A DNA stretch of 64,000 nt from Frondihabitans peucedani (lineage in GTDB: Bacteria > Actinomycetota > Actinomycetes > Actinomycetales > Microbacteriaceae). Of this stretch, positions 16,032 to 25,297 are shown one piece after another. The stretch lies in the NCBI RefSeq assembly GCF_039537585.1, contig NZ_BAABAU010000003.1, forward strand, positions 1 to 64,000. Reading direction: 5' to 3'. Position numbers and translations under genes: made by a program. Numbering within the stretch: position 1 is the stretch's first letter; every line of letters starts with the position of its first letter. A model generated the notes under the pieces. That model saw nothing but the letters and a program-made list of their open reading frames with translations. It did not search any database and was not told the DNA's origin.

Positions 16032-16658
16032 CTACTCGGCGGTCGCTTCGGCGGACTTCGACTCCGCGGCCGGGGCCTCGGAGTTCGTGGGGTGCTTCGG
16101 CGGCTTGTTGGCCGCCTTGCGGGCTTCTGTCTCGGCTTTCGCCTCGGCCTTGTTCTTCAGGGGGCCGATGACCATGACCATGTTGCGGCCGTCGATCGTG
16201 GGGTTGTTCTCGACCGTGCCCCACTCCGCGACGTCTTCGGCGAAGCGCTGGAGGAGGCGGACGCCCTGCTCGGGACGCGACTGCTCGCGGCCTCGGAACA
16301 GGATCATGGCCTTGACCTTGTCGCCCGACTGGAGGAAGCCCTCCGCGCGCTTGAGCTTGGTCTGGTAGTCGTGGGTGTCGATCTTCAGGCGGAAACGGAC
16401 CTCTTTGAGGATCGTGTTGGCCTGGTTCCGACGTGCTTCTTTGGCCTTCTGGGCCGCCTCGTACTTGAACTTGCCGTAATCCATGATCTTTGCCACGGGC
16501 GGCTTCGAGTTCGGTGCAACTTCGACCAGATCCAGGTCGGCCTCCTGCGCGAGACGCAGGGCCATGGCGATGGGGACAACGCCCACCTGCTCGCCGGCAG
16601 GCCCGACGAGTCGGACCTCTGGGACGCGGATGCGGTCGTTGGTACGGGGATCGCTGAT
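16032..16658 (-). CDS. infC: Translation initiation factor IF-3 with an AUC start codon
   Basis: IF-3 checks start codons and keeps ribosomal subunits apart. The conserved IF-3 N-terminus reads (I)[19 protein letters not shown] in frame, far upstream of the first ATG or GTG that an ORF caller would use. It is bounded upstream by TAA (16673-16671). The only sensible start is ATC at 16658-16656, preceded by AGGAG (16669-16665) with 6-nt spacing. This gives 208 aa: N-domain, linker helix with [14 protein letters not shown]-domain, and a 40-residue Ala/Lys/Glu-rich tail. AUU/AUC/AUA starts are known for infC and allow autorepression. Confidence 0.93.
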   Translation of the reverse strand: MSDPRTNDRIRVPEVRLVGPAGEQVGVVPIAMALRLAQEADLDLVEVAPNSKPPVAKIMDYGKFKYEAAQKAKEARRNQANTILKEVRFRLKIDTHDYQTKLKRAEGFLQSGDKVKAMILFRGREQSRPEQGVRLLQRFAEDVAEWGTVENNPTIDGRNMVMVIGPLKNKAEAKAETEARKAANKPPKHPTNSEAPAAESKSAEATAE

Positions 16659-16727
16659 GCGGGGCTCCTCTTATTCTTTCTTCAACGCTCCGGCGGATGA
16701 CCGGGCGGGCTGAAAAGAGGAAATCAG

Positions 16728-16753
16728 GTGCCCGCACACACGTGTGCCGGCAC
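16728..16753 (-). promoter_or_regulatory. Hairpin in the infC operon leader
   Basis: A 26-nt inverted repeat, GTGCC-G-GCACA-CGTG-TGTGC-G-GGCAC on the minus strand: two 5-bp stems with one G-G mismatch and a 4-nt loop. It is followed within 20 nt by the U-rich stretch TTTCCTCTTTT and lies 70 nt upstream of the AUC start. It may be a transcript attenuator or a protein-binding leader; function is inferred only from place. Confidence 0.45.
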
Positions 16754-16928
16754 CGCACCCTGTCGAGCGGACCTCGTCGAGTGACGGGGAACGCCGGGGC
16801 ACAACAACCCGGTAACCTTGTAGGACGGTCTCGATTCTTTGCAGAATCAGCGCGGGTGGGAGAATCTCCACTTTCGTAACAGGGCGCAAGACCCCGTAGC
16901 CGAAGAGAGCTTAGCAGAGAGAATGCAC

Positions 16929-17306
16929 GTGAGCCACACCCCGCACGAATCCCCGTACGACTCCTTCGGCGACGGCGTCGACGCCGTCGGTGCCGAGCGC
17001 GACATCGCCGACGTCCCGGCGGTGGAGGTCATCAACACGGTGGCCGTCCACCTCCTGAGCGCCGGCGCCGTGAAGCTCGGCCTCGCCGACTCCCCCGATA
17101 CGCAGACCGACCTCGACGAGGCCCGGAAGCTCATCACAGCCCTGGCGGGCCTCGTCACTGCGGCCGCGCCCGAGATCGGCGACGCGCACGCGAGGGCCCT
17201 CCGCGACGGCCTCCGCACGCTGCAGCTCGCCTTCCGCGAGGCCTCGCCGATCGCCGACCCCGTCGGCAAGGGGCCCGGCGAGAAGTACACCGGCCCGGTC
17301 AACTAG
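16929..17306 (+). CDS. DUF1844 family protein
   Basis: A 125-aa acidic protein, divergent from infC. The DUF1844 core runs from VINTVAVHLLSAGAVKLGL to the C-terminal Gly/Pro tail. The family is conserved beside infC in actinobacteria; its function is not known. GTG at 16929 is preferred because AGAGAG lies at ribosome-binding distance; ATG at 16923 would leave no spacing. Confidence 0.85.
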   Translation: MSHTPHESPYDSFGDGVDAVGAERDIADVPAVEVINTVAVHLLSAGAVKLGLADSPDTQTDLDEARKLITALAGLVTAAAPEIGDAHARALRDGLRTLQLAFREASPIADPVGKGPGEKYTGPVN

Positions 17307-17330
17307 CCCCGGAGCCGGCCGGGGCCGGCC

Positions 17331-18140
17331 TCAGCTCGCAGCGACGACGCGGACGGCCATGCTGTCGACCCTCGTCGCGACGACCTCGTCGCCGGCCCAT
17401 GCCTCCTGGAGCCGCGCGAGGAGCGCCGACAGGGCAGCGCGGTCGAGGCCCGGCCGGAGTCCCAGCTCGACGACGACCTCGGGGCCGCCCAGTCGGGCAT
17501 CGGGCGACGCGGCGGCGACAGTCACGGTCGACACAGCAGGATCGTCCGCGGCCGGCCGCAGGAACGCCTCGGCCACCTCGTCGTCGGCATAGGCGGGCGT
17601 CCACGGCAGTGCCTGGGCGAGTGCCCACAGCGCCGGCCGACGCACTCCGAACTCCGTGTCGGACCCGGGGTCGAGGACGAGGAGCTCGGTCGCCTCGGAA
17701 GCTGCGGCGATCGCGATCCTGCGTGTCTCGGCGGGCACCGGCCGCGCACCCGGGTTCCAGGCGCGGAGGGTGTCGACACTGGAGAACGCGGGCAGCACGC
17801 TGCGGCCGTCGGGGCCGGCGACCGTCACGATGGCGAGCTCCTGGGTCTTGTCGACCCGGACGCCGTGCTCGTTGACCCCCTCGTCGCCGGCGTGGGCCAT
17901 CAGCGGGATCAGCAGACGCGCCCCCCGAAGCGCGTCGACGACCGCGGCCTCGGAGACCTCGCGGGCCCGGAAGCGCGCCAGGGCACGGACGAGCGCAGGA
18001 TCAGCGGACCCGTCGTCGCCCGCGTACGCCGTGTCGTGCGCCTGGAACGTCCGCCCGGCCCAGGGGGTGCCGGCACTGTCGGCGCCGCCGGCGAGCCCCT
18101 CGTGCCCCGGGACCGCAGGATGCTCGGGCCGGGCCGCCAT
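17331..18140 (-). CDS. SseB-like family protein
   Basis: A 269-aa soluble protein resembling the SseB N-terminal domain family: RLLIPLMAHAGDEG and AIVTVAGPDGRSVLPAFSS followed by a C-terminal domain with PEVVVELGLRPGLDR. Its ATG shares a base with the priA stop. It commonly accompanies priA and infC in actinobacteria; no biochemical role is established. Two copies of the GATCCTGC motif described in the findings fall within it. Confidence 0.75.
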   Translation of the reverse strand: MAARPEHPAVPGHEGLAGGADSAGTPWAGRTFQAHDTAYAGDDGSADPALVRALARFRAREVSEAAVVDALRGARLLIPLMAHAGDEGVNEHGVRVDKTQELAIVTVAGPDGRSVLPAFSSVDTLRAWNPGARPVPAETRRIAIAAASEATELLVLDPGSDTEFGVRRPALWALAQALPWTPAYADDEVAEAFLRPAADDPAVSTVTVAAASPDARLGGPEVVVELGLRPGLDRAALSALLARLQEAWAGDEVVATRVDSMAVRVVAAS

Positions 18141-18886
18141 CACCGGCTCGCGACGTCGAGGGCGGCCCGCAGCGTGAAGGCGCCCGAGTACAGGGCCTTG
18201 CCGACGATCGCGCCCTCGAGCCCCTCCGGGACGAGCTCCCGCAGGGCGATCAGGTCGTCGAGGCTCGAGATGCCCCCGGACGCGACGACGGGACGGTCGG
18301 TGCGGGCCATGACCTGCCGCAGCAGGTCGAGGTTCGGGCCCTGCAGGGTGCCGTCCTTCGTGACGTCGGTCACGACGTAGCGCGAGCAGCCGGCGTCCTC
18401 GAGTCGGGCAAGGACGTCCCAGAGGTCTCCGCCCTCTCTCGTCCACCCGCGGGCGGCGAGCGTCGTGCCGCGGACGTCGAGGCCGACGGCCACGGCGTCG
18501 CCGTGCTCCGCGATGGCGTGCGCCGCCCACTCGGGGTTCTCGAGTGCAGCGGTGCCGAGGTTGATGCGCTTGACGCCGGTCTCGAGGGCCTCGGCCAGGG
18601 AACGGTCGTCGCGGATGCCGCCCGACAGCTCGACGTGGAGACCCTTGACGTGGTGGATGACCCGGCGGATGAGCGCCCGGTTGTCGCCCCGGCCGAAGGC
18701 GGCGTCGAGGTCGACGAGGTGGAGCCACTCGGCTCCCTGCTCCTGCCAGTCGGCCGCTGCGTCGACAGGGTCGCCGTAGCTCGTCTCGGTGCCGGCCTCC
18801 CCCTGCGTCAGGCGCACAGCCTTCCCGTCGGCCACGTCGACGGCGGGGAGGAGGGTGAGGGCGGGGGTGGAGGTGAACTCGCTCAT
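18140..18886 (-). CDS. priA: Phosphoribosyl isomerase A (HisA, possibly also TrpF activity)
   Basis: TIM-barrel isomerase for ProFAR in histidine synthesis; in many actinobacteria it also acts on phosphoribosyl anthranilate. The 248-aa product has catalytic Asp in [15 protein letters not shown] and the second in [14 protein letters not shown], plus phosphate loops SGGIRDD and ASGGISS. No separate trpF is in the window, but that is not proof of bifunctionality. ATG at 18886 was preferred to an earlier start at 18910 by family alignment. Confidence 0.92.
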   Translation of the reverse strand: MSEFTSTPALTLLPAVDVADGKAVRLTQGEAGTETSYGDPVDAAADWQEQGAEWLHLVDLDAAFGRGDNRALIRRVIHHVKGLHVELSGGIRDDRSLAEALETGVKRINLGTAALENPEWAAHAIAEHGDAVAVGLDVRGTTLAARGWTREGGDLWDVLARLEDAGCSRYVVTDVTKDGTLQGPNLDLLRQVMARTDRPVVASGGISSLDDLIALRELVPEGLEGAIVGKALYSGAFTLRAALDVASR

Positions 18887-18952
18887 GGGACTCTCTGGAG
18901 GGGCGGGCACGGACGGGCCGTGCGGAAAGGACGAGGCTGGGGCCGGGTCGAC

Positions 18953-19618
18953 TCAGAGAGTCTGGAGCCAGTTGGTCAGGAGGCGGATGCCCGGCTGCCC
19001 GGACTTCTCGGGATGGAACTGCGTCGCCCAGAGGGGACCGTTCTCGACGGCGGCGACGAACGGCCCGCCGTGGTCGGCCCAGGTGACCTTCGGCGACTTC
19101 CGGGCTCCGTGACCCTCGAGCGACCACTCCTGGGCGGCGTAGGAGTGGACGAAGTAGAAGCGCTCGTCACGGACGCCGTCGAACAGCTGAGAGTCGACCG
19201 GGGCGTCGACGGTGTTCCAGCCCATGTGCGGCACGACCTGCGACTTGAGCGGCTCGATGCTGCCGGGCCACTCGCCGAGCCCCTCGGTGGTCTGGCCTCG
19301 CTCGACGCCGCGGTCGAAGAGGACCTGCATGCCGACGCAGATGCCGAGGACCGGACGGCCGCCGGCGAGGCGGCGATCGATCTTCTCGGCTCCGCGGACC
19401 GATTCGAGCTGGCTCATCACCGCGCTGAAGGCCCCGACTCCGGGGACGAAGAGGCCGTCGGCCGCAGCGACGTGTGCGCTGTCGGCGGTGAGCTCGACGT
19501 CGGCGCCGGCGAGCTCGAGGGCCTTGATGGCCGAGTGCACGTTGCCGCTGCCGTAGTCGAGCACGACGACGTGCGGCCTGGCACCAGAGGCGGGCTCGCC
19601 GGTAAGGGCGGTGCTCAC
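18953..19618 (-). CDS. hisH: Imidazole glycerol phosphate synthase, glutaminase subunit
   Basis: Class I glutaminase that feeds ammonia to HisF. The 221-aa protein has [11 protein letters not shown] at the start, nucleophile Cys in LGICVGMQ and the His-Glu pair in [10 protein letters not shown] start overlaps the hisB stop (GTGA). hisF is not in the window. Confidence 0.96.
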   Translation of the reverse strand: MSTALTGEPASGARPHVVVLDYGSGNVHSAIKALELAGADVELTADSAHVAAADGLFVPGVGAFSAVMSQLESVRGAEKIDRRLAGGRPVLGICVGMQVLFDRGVERGQTTEGLGEWPGSIEPLKSQVVPHMGWNTVDAPVDSQLFDGVRDERFYFVHSYAAQEWSLEGHGARKSPKVTWADHGGPFVAAVENGPLWATQFHPEKSGQPGIRLLTNWLQTL

Positions 19619-20259
19619 AGAGTCCCCTTCGTCGACGGGATGCCGGTGATGCGCGGGTCGGGCTCGACAGCAGCGCGGAGAGCCCTGGCGAACGCCTTGA
19701 ACTCGGCTTCGGCGATGTGGTGCGGGTCGCGGCCGCCCTGCACCGTGACGTGGACGGTGAGGCCGGCGTGGAACGTGATCGCCTCGAAGACGTGACGGAC
19801 CATCGAGCCGGTGAAGTGCCCGCCGATCAGGTGGAGCTCGAAGCCGGCGGGCTCGCCGGAGTGCACCAGGTAGGGGCGGCCGGACACGTCGACGACGGCC
19901 TGGACGAGAGCCTCGTCGAGGGGGACGAGGGCGTCGCCGTAGCGGCGGATGCCCCGCTTGTCGCCGAGGGCCTCTCGAAGGGCGGTGCCGAATGCGATCC
20001 CGATGTCCTCGACCGTGTGGTGGACGTCGATGTGCGTGTCGCCGGTGGCCTTCACGTCGAGGTCGATGAGGGAGTGCTTCGACAGGGCCGTCAGCAGGTG
20101 GTCGTAGAACGGGACCGACGTGTCGATGCTCGAGGCTCCCGTGCCGTCGAGATCGATCGCGAGCTCGATGCTCGACTCGCTCGTGGTGCGCGAGACGCTG
20201 GCAGTGCGGCGAAGACTCGCCGCGCCGGCGCTCGATCCGGTCGGGCTCTCAGTGGTCAT
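19615..20259 (-). CDS. hisB: Imidazoleglycerol-phosphate dehydratase
   Basis: Dehydrates imidazole glycerol phosphate. The 214-aa protein has the two metal-binding motifs [11 protein letters not shown] and [13 protein letters not shown]. It is the monofunctional bacterial form with a 25-residue Ser/Thr-rich N-terminus. The ATG overlaps the hisC stop by 4 nt. Confidence 0.97.
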   Translation of the reverse strand: MTTESPTGSSAGAASLRRTASVSRTTSESSIELAIDLDGTGASSIDTSVPFYDHLLTALSKHSLIDLDVKATGDTHIDVHHTVEDIGIAFGTALREALGDKRGIRRYGDALVPLDEALVQAVVDVSGRPYLVHSGEPAGFELHLIGGHFTGSMVRHVFEAITFHAGLTVHVTVQGGRDPHHIAEAEFKAFARALRAAVEPDPRITGIPSTKGTL

Positions 20260-21341
20260 GCTCCGAGCCTAATGTCGCGCATGGCGTCGAGGAACGCGGT
20301 CGTCTCGGCCTCGGTGCCCGCGCTGACCCGCAGGTGACCGGGGATCGCCAGGTCGCGCACGATGATGCCGCGGTCGAGCAGGGCCTCGAAGACGGCTCGC
20401 GGGTCGTCGACCCCGCCGAAGAGGACGAAGTTCGACCAGGTCGGCCACGGGTGATAGCCGAGCTCGCCCAGGCCGTGCACGATACGGTCGCGCTGCGCCT
20501 TGATGTCGTCGACCATCGCGAGCATCTCGTCGGCGTGCCTCAGGGCGGCGACGGCGGCCGCCTGGGTCAGAGACGACAGGTGGTACGGCAGCCGGACCAG
20601 CCGGAGAGCATCGATCACGGCCGGATCGGCAGCGAGATACCCGACACGGGCGCCGGCGAACGCGAAGGCCTTGCTCATGGTGCGCGAGACGAGCAGGCGC
20701 GGACGGCCTTCGAGCAGGGTCACCGCGCTCGGCCGGTCGGCGGGCATGAACTCGAAGTACGCCTCGTCGACGAGGACGATGCCCCGGCTCGCCTCGTACG
20801 CGGCCTCGATCGTCGCCAGCTCGACCGGCGTGCCCGTCGGGTTGTTGGGAGCGCAGAGGAAGACGAGGTCGGGGTCGACCCGTCGGATCTCGGCCGCCAC
20901 CGTCTCGGGGGTGATCTCGAACCCCTCGTCGCGGCGGCCCTCCACCCACTCGGTGCCGGTGCCCCGCGTGATGATGGAGTGCATGGAGTAGGTGGGCGGG
21001 AAGCCGAGGGCACGGCGACCGGGGCCGCCGAAGGCCTGCAGGATCTGCTGGATCACCTCGTTCGACCCGTTCGCCGCCCAGATCTGGTCGGCCCGCAGCC
21101 CGTGGCCGATGTAGCCCGCGAGGCTCTCGCGGAGCGCCGTGAACTCCCGGTCGGGGTAGCGGTTGACGTCGAGGACGGCAGCAGCGAGCGACTCGACGAT
21201 GTCGCGAGCGACGTCTTCGGGAATGGGATGCGTGTTCTCGTTGACGTTGAGGGCGACGGGCACCTTCTTCTGGGGCGCGCCGTAGGGCGACTGACCACGG
21301 AGGTCGTCGCGGATGGGCAGGTCGTCGAGTGTCAGAGCCAC
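20256..21341 (-). CDS. hisC: Histidinol-phosphate aminotransferase
   Basis: PLP enzyme of fold type I, 361 aa. The PLP lysine is in [21 protein letters not shown] lies in [10 protein letters not shown]. The GTG start has TAAAAT 6 nt upstream (21353-21348), suggesting a leaderless promoter and that this is the first gene of the his run. hisD, usually next to hisC, is absent here. Confidence 0.96.
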   Translation of the reverse strand: MALTLDDLPIRDDLRGQSPYGAPQKKVPVALNVNENTHPIPEDVARDIVESLAAAVLDVNRYPDREFTALRESLAGYIGHGLRADQIWAANGSNEVIQQILQAFGGPGRRALGFPPTYSMHSIITRGTGTEWVEGRRDEGFEITPETVAAEIRRVDPDLVFLCAPNNPTGTPVELATIEAAYEASRGIVLVDEAYFEFMPADRPSAVTLLEGRPRLLVSRTMSKAFAFAGARVGYLAADPAVIDALRLVRLPYHLSSLTQAAAVAALRHADEMLAMVDDIKAQRDRIVHGLGELGYHPWPTWSNFVLFGGVDDPRAVFEALLDRGIIVRDLAIPGHLRVSAGTEAETTAFLDAMRDIRLGA

Positions 21342-21520
21342 CCCTCTATTTTACGGGGCGCCGTCGAGTGTTGCTGCGGTCGTCCACAGGCGGAGCAGCC
21401 GGCAGCGGGTACTGGTGGCGGCGGGCCGCCGACACGAGAAGGGCAACCCCTCACGGGGACGCCCTCTGGCTGATCCGGCGGCTGCCACGCGACGGCCGAC
21501 AGAGCGTCGACCGATCGCGC

Positions 21521-21931
21521 CTAGCTGTGGTCGTACTTCAGCGGGATCGCCAGCGACTGACCCGGCAGGACCTGCGTGGTGGAGAGGTTGTTGAGCTGCT
21601 GGATGTCGGCGATGACGTCTCGGGGATCGGAGTCGGGAGCGACGTCTTCGGCGACCTGCCAGAGCGTCTCGCCCGCGGCGACGGTCACGTGCTGGAAGTG
21701 GACGTCGCCCGCGGTGCCTGTGGCCACGGCACTGCCGCCGCTCAGGACGAAGCCCAGCACCGTCGCCAGGACCGCCAGCGCCACTGTCGCTGTGAGCACG
21801 AGGCGCCCGCGGCGCGTGATGTGAAGGTGGGATGCGCGAGCAGGGGCTTCGACGGAGGCGCGCTCGACGTCGACGGGGAGAATGCCGTGCGTGCCAGCGA
21901 CGCGGGGGAAGGCTGTGATGGTGGCGCTCAT
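21521..21931 (-). CDS. LysM membrane protein, probable SOS-induced cell-division inhibitor
   Basis: A 136-aa protein with a basic stretch, one membrane span (about residues 45-66, [19 protein letters not shown]) and a C-terminal LysM domain from [19 protein letters not shown] to [15 protein letters not shown]. The architecture and position, divergent from lexA with an SOS box before it, match YneA of Bacillus, DivS of Corynebacterium and Rv2719c of mycobacteria, which block division during DNA damage. RBS GAGAGG precedes the ATG. Function is inferred from architecture and context. Confidence 0.8.
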   Translation of the reverse strand: MSATITAFPRVAGTHGILPVDVERASVEAPARASHLHITRRGRLVLTATVALAVLATVLGFVLSGGSAVATGTAGDVHFQHVTVAAGETLWQVAEDVAPDSDPRDVIADIQQLNNLSTTQVLPGQSLAIPLKYDHS

Positions 21932-22064
21932 GATGGTCCTCTCAGAAAACCTGGGGCCCGCAGACGGGGCCGTACCGCAAACCGGGGGCCTTCGCGCCGA
22001 GTGGTCGAGACCGAACACTCGGCCGGGACTGCTCGTGCTCTCGCACTGGCGCGAAGACGTGTTC

Positions 22065-22078
22065 CGAACATATCTTCG
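22065..22078. promoter_or_regulatory. SOS box for the LysM gene
   Basis: CGAACATATCTTCG differs at one base from the actinobacterial/Bacillus-type SOS consensus CGAAC-N4-GTTCG. It lies on the LysM-gene side of the divergent lexA promoter region, about 135 bp from the LysM start. Confidence 0.7.
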
Positions 22079-22136
22079 AACAGCAGCGATTTCAAGAGGA
22101 TCCGGCCAGAAAGCCTCGAAAAGAGTGCGACACGCT

Positions 22137-22150
22137 CGAACATATGTTTG
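22137..22150. promoter_or_regulatory. SOS box for lexA
   Basis: CGAACATATGTTTG matches CGAAC-N4-GTTCG at all but one base. It overlaps the -35 of the lexA promoter, as expected for autorepression by LexA. Confidence 0.85.
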
Positions 22151-22176
22151 TCGGGCATACCGCGACCGGATACAGT
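22148..22176 (+). promoter_or_regulatory. lexA promoter
   Basis: TTGTCG (22148-22153), 17-nt spacer, TACAGT (22171-22176). Good match to a vegetative promoter. The -35 overlaps the SOS box; the predicted transcript has a leader of about 85 nt before the lexA ATG. Confidence 0.75.
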
Positions 22177-22267
22177 TTCGATCGCTGGCCCTATCAGAAC
22201 AGGAGCCACCGACATTCGAGTCGGAGGCGCCTCCGGGCCAGAGACGACCGGGACGGCGAGGAGAGTC

Positions 22268-22951
22268 ATGAGCGCAGCGGAGACGACCGAGGCGGACCCA
22301 CGGGCCCGCAAGCCTCTGACGGCCAAGCAGACGCTGATCCTGGGCGCGATCCGCGATTCGATCGCCGCGCGCGGCTACCCGCCGAGCATGCGCGAGATCG
22401 GCGACGCCGTCGGCCTCGCATCCCTCTCGAGCGTGACCCACCAGCTGAACCAGCTCGAGCTCGCCGGGGTCATCCGCCGCGACCCGAACCGGCCTCGCGC
22501 GCTCGAGGTGCTGGCTGAGGATCCCGCGAAGGAGGAGCCGACCCCGTCGATCGTCCGCTTCGACGACGACGACAACGTCACCGCCCGGGTCCCGCTCGTC
22601 GGTCGCATCGCGGCCGGCGTCCCGATCACGGCCGAGCAGCAGGTCGAAGACGTCATGCCGCTCCCCCGCACCCTCGTCGGCAAGGGCGAGCTCTTCATGC
22701 TGAGGGTGGTCGGCGAGTCGATGATCGACGCCGCCATCTGCGACGGCGACTGGGTCGTCGTCCGCCAGCAGAACGACGCCGAGAACGGCGAGATCGTCGC
22801 CGCGATGCTCGACGACGAGGCGACCGTCAAGGTCTTCCGCCAGCGCGACGGTCACACGTGGCTGCTCCCCCGCAACTCGAACTTCGAGCCGATCGTGGGC
22901 GACCACGCGCAGATCCTCGGCAAGGTCGTGGCGGTCCTGCGGTCGCTCTGA
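22268..22951 (+). CDS. lexA: SOS repressor LexA
   Basis: Represses SOS genes until RecA filaments trigger its self-cleavage. The 227-aa protein has an N-terminal winged helix ([20 protein letters not shown]), the cleavage site Ala116-Gly117 in RIAAGVP, catalytic Ser151 in VVGESMIDA and Lys188 in ATVKVF. RBS GAGGAG precedes the ATG at 22268; upstream open frame is intergenic. It shares its regulatory region with the LysM inhibitor. Confidence 0.97.
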   Translation: MSAAETTEADPRARKPLTAKQTLILGAIRDSIAARGYPPSMREIGDAVGLASLSSVTHQLNQLELAGVIRRDPNRPRALEVLAEDPAKEEPTPSIVRFDDDDNVTARVPLVGRIAAGVPITAEQQVEDVMPLPRTLVGKGELFMLRVVGESMIDAAICDGDWVVVRQQNDAENGEIVAAMLDDEATVKVFRQRDGHTWLLPRNSNFEPIVGDHAQILGKVVAVLRSL

Positions 22952-22989
22952 CCACGGCCTGAACACCCGCCTCGCGCAGCCCCGTACGT

Positions 22990-23023
22990 GAACCGCCCCC
23001 GACCAGAAGGCCGGGGGCGGTTC
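22990..23023. terminator. Bidirectional terminator between lexA and hflX
   Basis: An 11-bp perfect stem, GAACCGCCCCC paired with GGGGGCGGTTC, with a 12-nt loop, placed between two convergent genes. No long T run follows, which is usual in high-GC actinobacteria. Confidence 0.75.
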
Positions 23024-23038
23024 GCGTCGGTCGGCTTG

Positions 23039-24568
23039 CTAGGCCACGAACTCCTGGAGCGTCGGGGCATCCTGCGGGTAGACCTTCGCGATGACCCGCG
23101 TGCCGGCCTCGACGTACTGCACGTCGACGACCCGCCCGATCTCGTGGATCCTGGCGATCACCTCGCCGCGGTCGTACGGCACCAGCAGGTCGAGCTCGAC
23201 CTCGGGCCGCGGGAGCAGCTCGGCGAGCTTCGCGCGGAGCTCGTCGATGCCCTCGCCGGTCCGGGCCGACACGAAGACCGCGTCGGGCACCAGACCGCGG
23301 AGCACGAGGCGCTGACCCTCGTCGACCAGGTCGCTCTTGTTGAACACGACGACCTCGGGGATCTCGCGGCCGTCGACCTCGGAGATGACCTCCCGCACCG
23401 TCGCGAGCTGCGCGGCCGGGTCGGGGTGCGACCCGTCGACGACGTGCACGATGATGTCGCTGCCCTCGACCTCCTCCAGCGTCGACCGGAAGGCCTCCAC
23501 CAGCTGGTGCGGCAGATTGCGGACGAAGCCGACGGTGTCGGTGTACGTGAACGGGCGGCCGTCGTCGGTGACGCTCTTGCGGACGGTGGCATCGAGGGTC
23601 GCGAACAGCGCGTTCTCGACCAGGACGCCTGCCCGCGTGAGGCGGTTGAGGAGGCTCGACTTGCCCGCGTTCGTGTAGCCGGCGATGGCCACGCTCGGGA
23701 CGACGTTGCGGACGCGGTTCGCGCGCTTGGCGTCTCGAGCCGGCTTCATCTCCTTGATCTTCTTGCGCAGGATCGCCATCCGCGTGTGGATGCGGCGGCG
23801 GTCGAGCTCGATCTTCGTCTCACCGGGACCACGCGAGCCCATGCCCGCGCCCGCGCCGCCCACCTGGCCACCGGCCTGGCGGGACATCGACTCGCCCCAG
23901 CCGCGGAGCCGCGGGAGGAGGTACTCGAGCTGGGCGAGCTCGACCTGCGCCTTGCCCTCGCGGCTCTTGGCGTGCTGGCTGAAGATGTCGAGGATGACGG
24001 CCGTGCGGTCGATCACCTTCACCTTCACCACGTCCTCGAGCGCGCGCCGCTGGCTCGGAGCCAGCTCGGTGTCGGCGATCACGGTGTCGGCGCCGAGCGC
24101 CATGACGGTGTTCTTCAGCTCGATCGCCTTGCCCGAGCCGAGGTAGGTGCTGGGGTCGGGGTTCGGACGGCGCTGGAGCAGACCGTCGAGGACGACCGCA
24201 CCGGCCGTCTCGGCGAGAGCCGCGAGCTCGCGGAGGGAGTTCTCGGCATCCTGCAGGGAGCCCTGCGAATACACGCCGATCAGGACGACGTTCTCGAGTC
24301 GGAGCTGTCGGTATTCGACCTCGGTGACGTCTTCGAGCTCGGTCGAGAGCCCGGCCACGCGCCGGAGCGCCTGACGGTCTTCGAGGTCGAACTGGTCGCC
24401 GTCGGTCGCGTCGCCGTCGACTGCGGGGCCTCGGAGGCCCCTCGTCTGGATCGCCGACGCGGGCGAGAAGACCGACAGACCGGCGCGGGTCTCGGAGCCT
24501 CGCAGGATGCGGTCGACGACGTCGTCGCTCTCCTGGCGCTCGGTGCCCGTGCTGCTGTGCTCAGTCAT
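23039..24568 (-). CDS. hflX: GTPase HflX
   Basis: Ribosome-associated GTPase involved in splitting stalled ribosomes. The 509-aa protein has the HflX N-domain (GTYLGSGK-type PSTYLGSGKAIEL), a Gly-rich linker GGQVGGAGAGMGSRGPGETK, P-loop GYTNAGKSSLLN, DTVGFVRNLPHQL and NKSDL. ATG at 24568 is preferred; GTG at 24577 is possible. Convergent to lexA. Confidence 0.95.
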   Translation of the reverse strand: MTEHSSTGTERQESDDVVDRILRGSETRAGLSVFSPASAIQTRGLRGPAVDGDATDGDQFDLEDRQALRRVAGLSTELEDVTEVEYRQLRLENVVLIGVYSQGSLQDAENSLRELAALAETAGAVVLDGLLQRRPNPDPSTYLGSGKAIELKNTVMALGADTVIADTELAPSQRRALEDVVKVKVIDRTAVILDIFSQHAKSREGKAQVELAQLEYLLPRLRGWGESMSRQAGGQVGGAGAGMGSRGPGETKIELDRRRIHTRMAILRKKIKEMKPARDAKRANRVRNVVPSVAIAGYTNAGKSSLLNRLTRAGVLVENALFATLDATVRKSVTDDGRPFTYTDTVGFVRNLPHQLVEAFRSTLEEVEGSDIIVHVVDGSHPDPAAQLATVREVISEVDGREIPEVVVFNKSDLVDEGQRLVLRGLVPDAVFVSARTGEGIDELRAKLAELLPRPEVELDLLVPYDRGEVIARIHEIGRVVDVQYVEAGTRVIAKVYPQDAPTLQEFVA

Positions 24569-24609
24569 TGCAGTCACATTAGACCTTTCAGGTTCGATAA
24601 TCTGTGGGG

Positions 24610-25218
24610 ATGGCCAGCGAGCACTACTTCTCGTCGCAGCCGTCGAGCGAACTCCGACCGCGAGAGATCACGGTCGAGATCGCGGGCCGCGAACTCTCTC
24701 TGGCGACCGCCGCCGGCGTCTTCTCACCGGGGCGGATCGACCCGGGCACTCAGGTGCTCCTGGCCGAGATGCCGACGCCACCGCGCGAAGGCACCTTCTT
24801 GGATGTGGGATGTGGTTGGGGGCCCGTCGCCCTCACACTCGCCCTGCTCTCCCCCGACGCCACGGTGTGGGCGGTCGATGTGAACGAGCGGGTGCTGGAG
24901 CTGCTGCGCGAGAACGCGAGACGGGCGGGCATCACCAACATCAACGCGGTGCTGCCCGACGATGTTCCCTCGGAGATCGAGTTCGACGGCATCTGGTCGA
25001 ACCCGCCCATCCGGGTCGGCAAGACCGTTCTGCACGAGATCCTGTCGCAGTGGCTGCCTCGGCTCGGACGAGACCTCGAGGCGTACCTCGTGGTGGCGAA
25101 GAACCTCGGAGCCGACTCGCTGCAGAAGTGGCTGAACGAAGACCTGAAGGGCGTCGTGGAGGTCGAGCGAACGTCGACATCGAAGGGCTACCGCATTCTG
25201 CGGGCGACACGCCTGTAG
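24610..25218 (+). CDS. RsmC-like SAM-dependent methyltransferase
   Basis: A 202-aa class I methyltransferase with SAM loop DVGCGWGPVALTLAL and the catalytic motif SNPPIRVGK, typical of base N-methyltransferases of the RsmC/RlmG group, but in a single-domain form. The likely substrate is rRNA. GATAAT lies 8 nt before the ATG, suggesting a leaderless mRNA. Divergent from hflX. Confidence 0.85.
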   Translation: MASEHYFSSQPSSELRPREITVEIAGRELSLATAAGVFSPGRIDPGTQVLLAEMPTPPREGTFLDVGCGWGPVALTLALLSPDATVWAVDVNERVLELLRENARRAGITNINAVLPDDVPSEIEFDGIWSNPPIRVGKTVLHEILSQWLPRLGRDLEAYLVVAKNLGADSLQKWLNEDLKGVVEVERTSTSKGYRILRATRL

Positions 25219-25297
25219 TTCAGGTTCAGATCTTCATGCCTTGATTCTACGCGCCGTGGGCAGGATGCGAAAGGGCAGGCAGGCGCCTGCAGCCCGG

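Noticed and set aside
17307-17330. CCGG-rich inverted repeat between DUF1844 and SseB-like genes
   Set aside because: Too short and too simple in a 24-bp gap to call a terminator with confidence.
21342-21520. Possible remnant of hisD between hisC and the LysM gene
   Set aside because: Only 179 bp with no HisD motif in any frame; simply absent here.
25257-25290. GCAGGCGCCTGC palindrome between the RsmC-like gene and dapF
   Set aside because: Short GC palindrome expected by chance at this composition; could be a weak terminator but no loop or T run.
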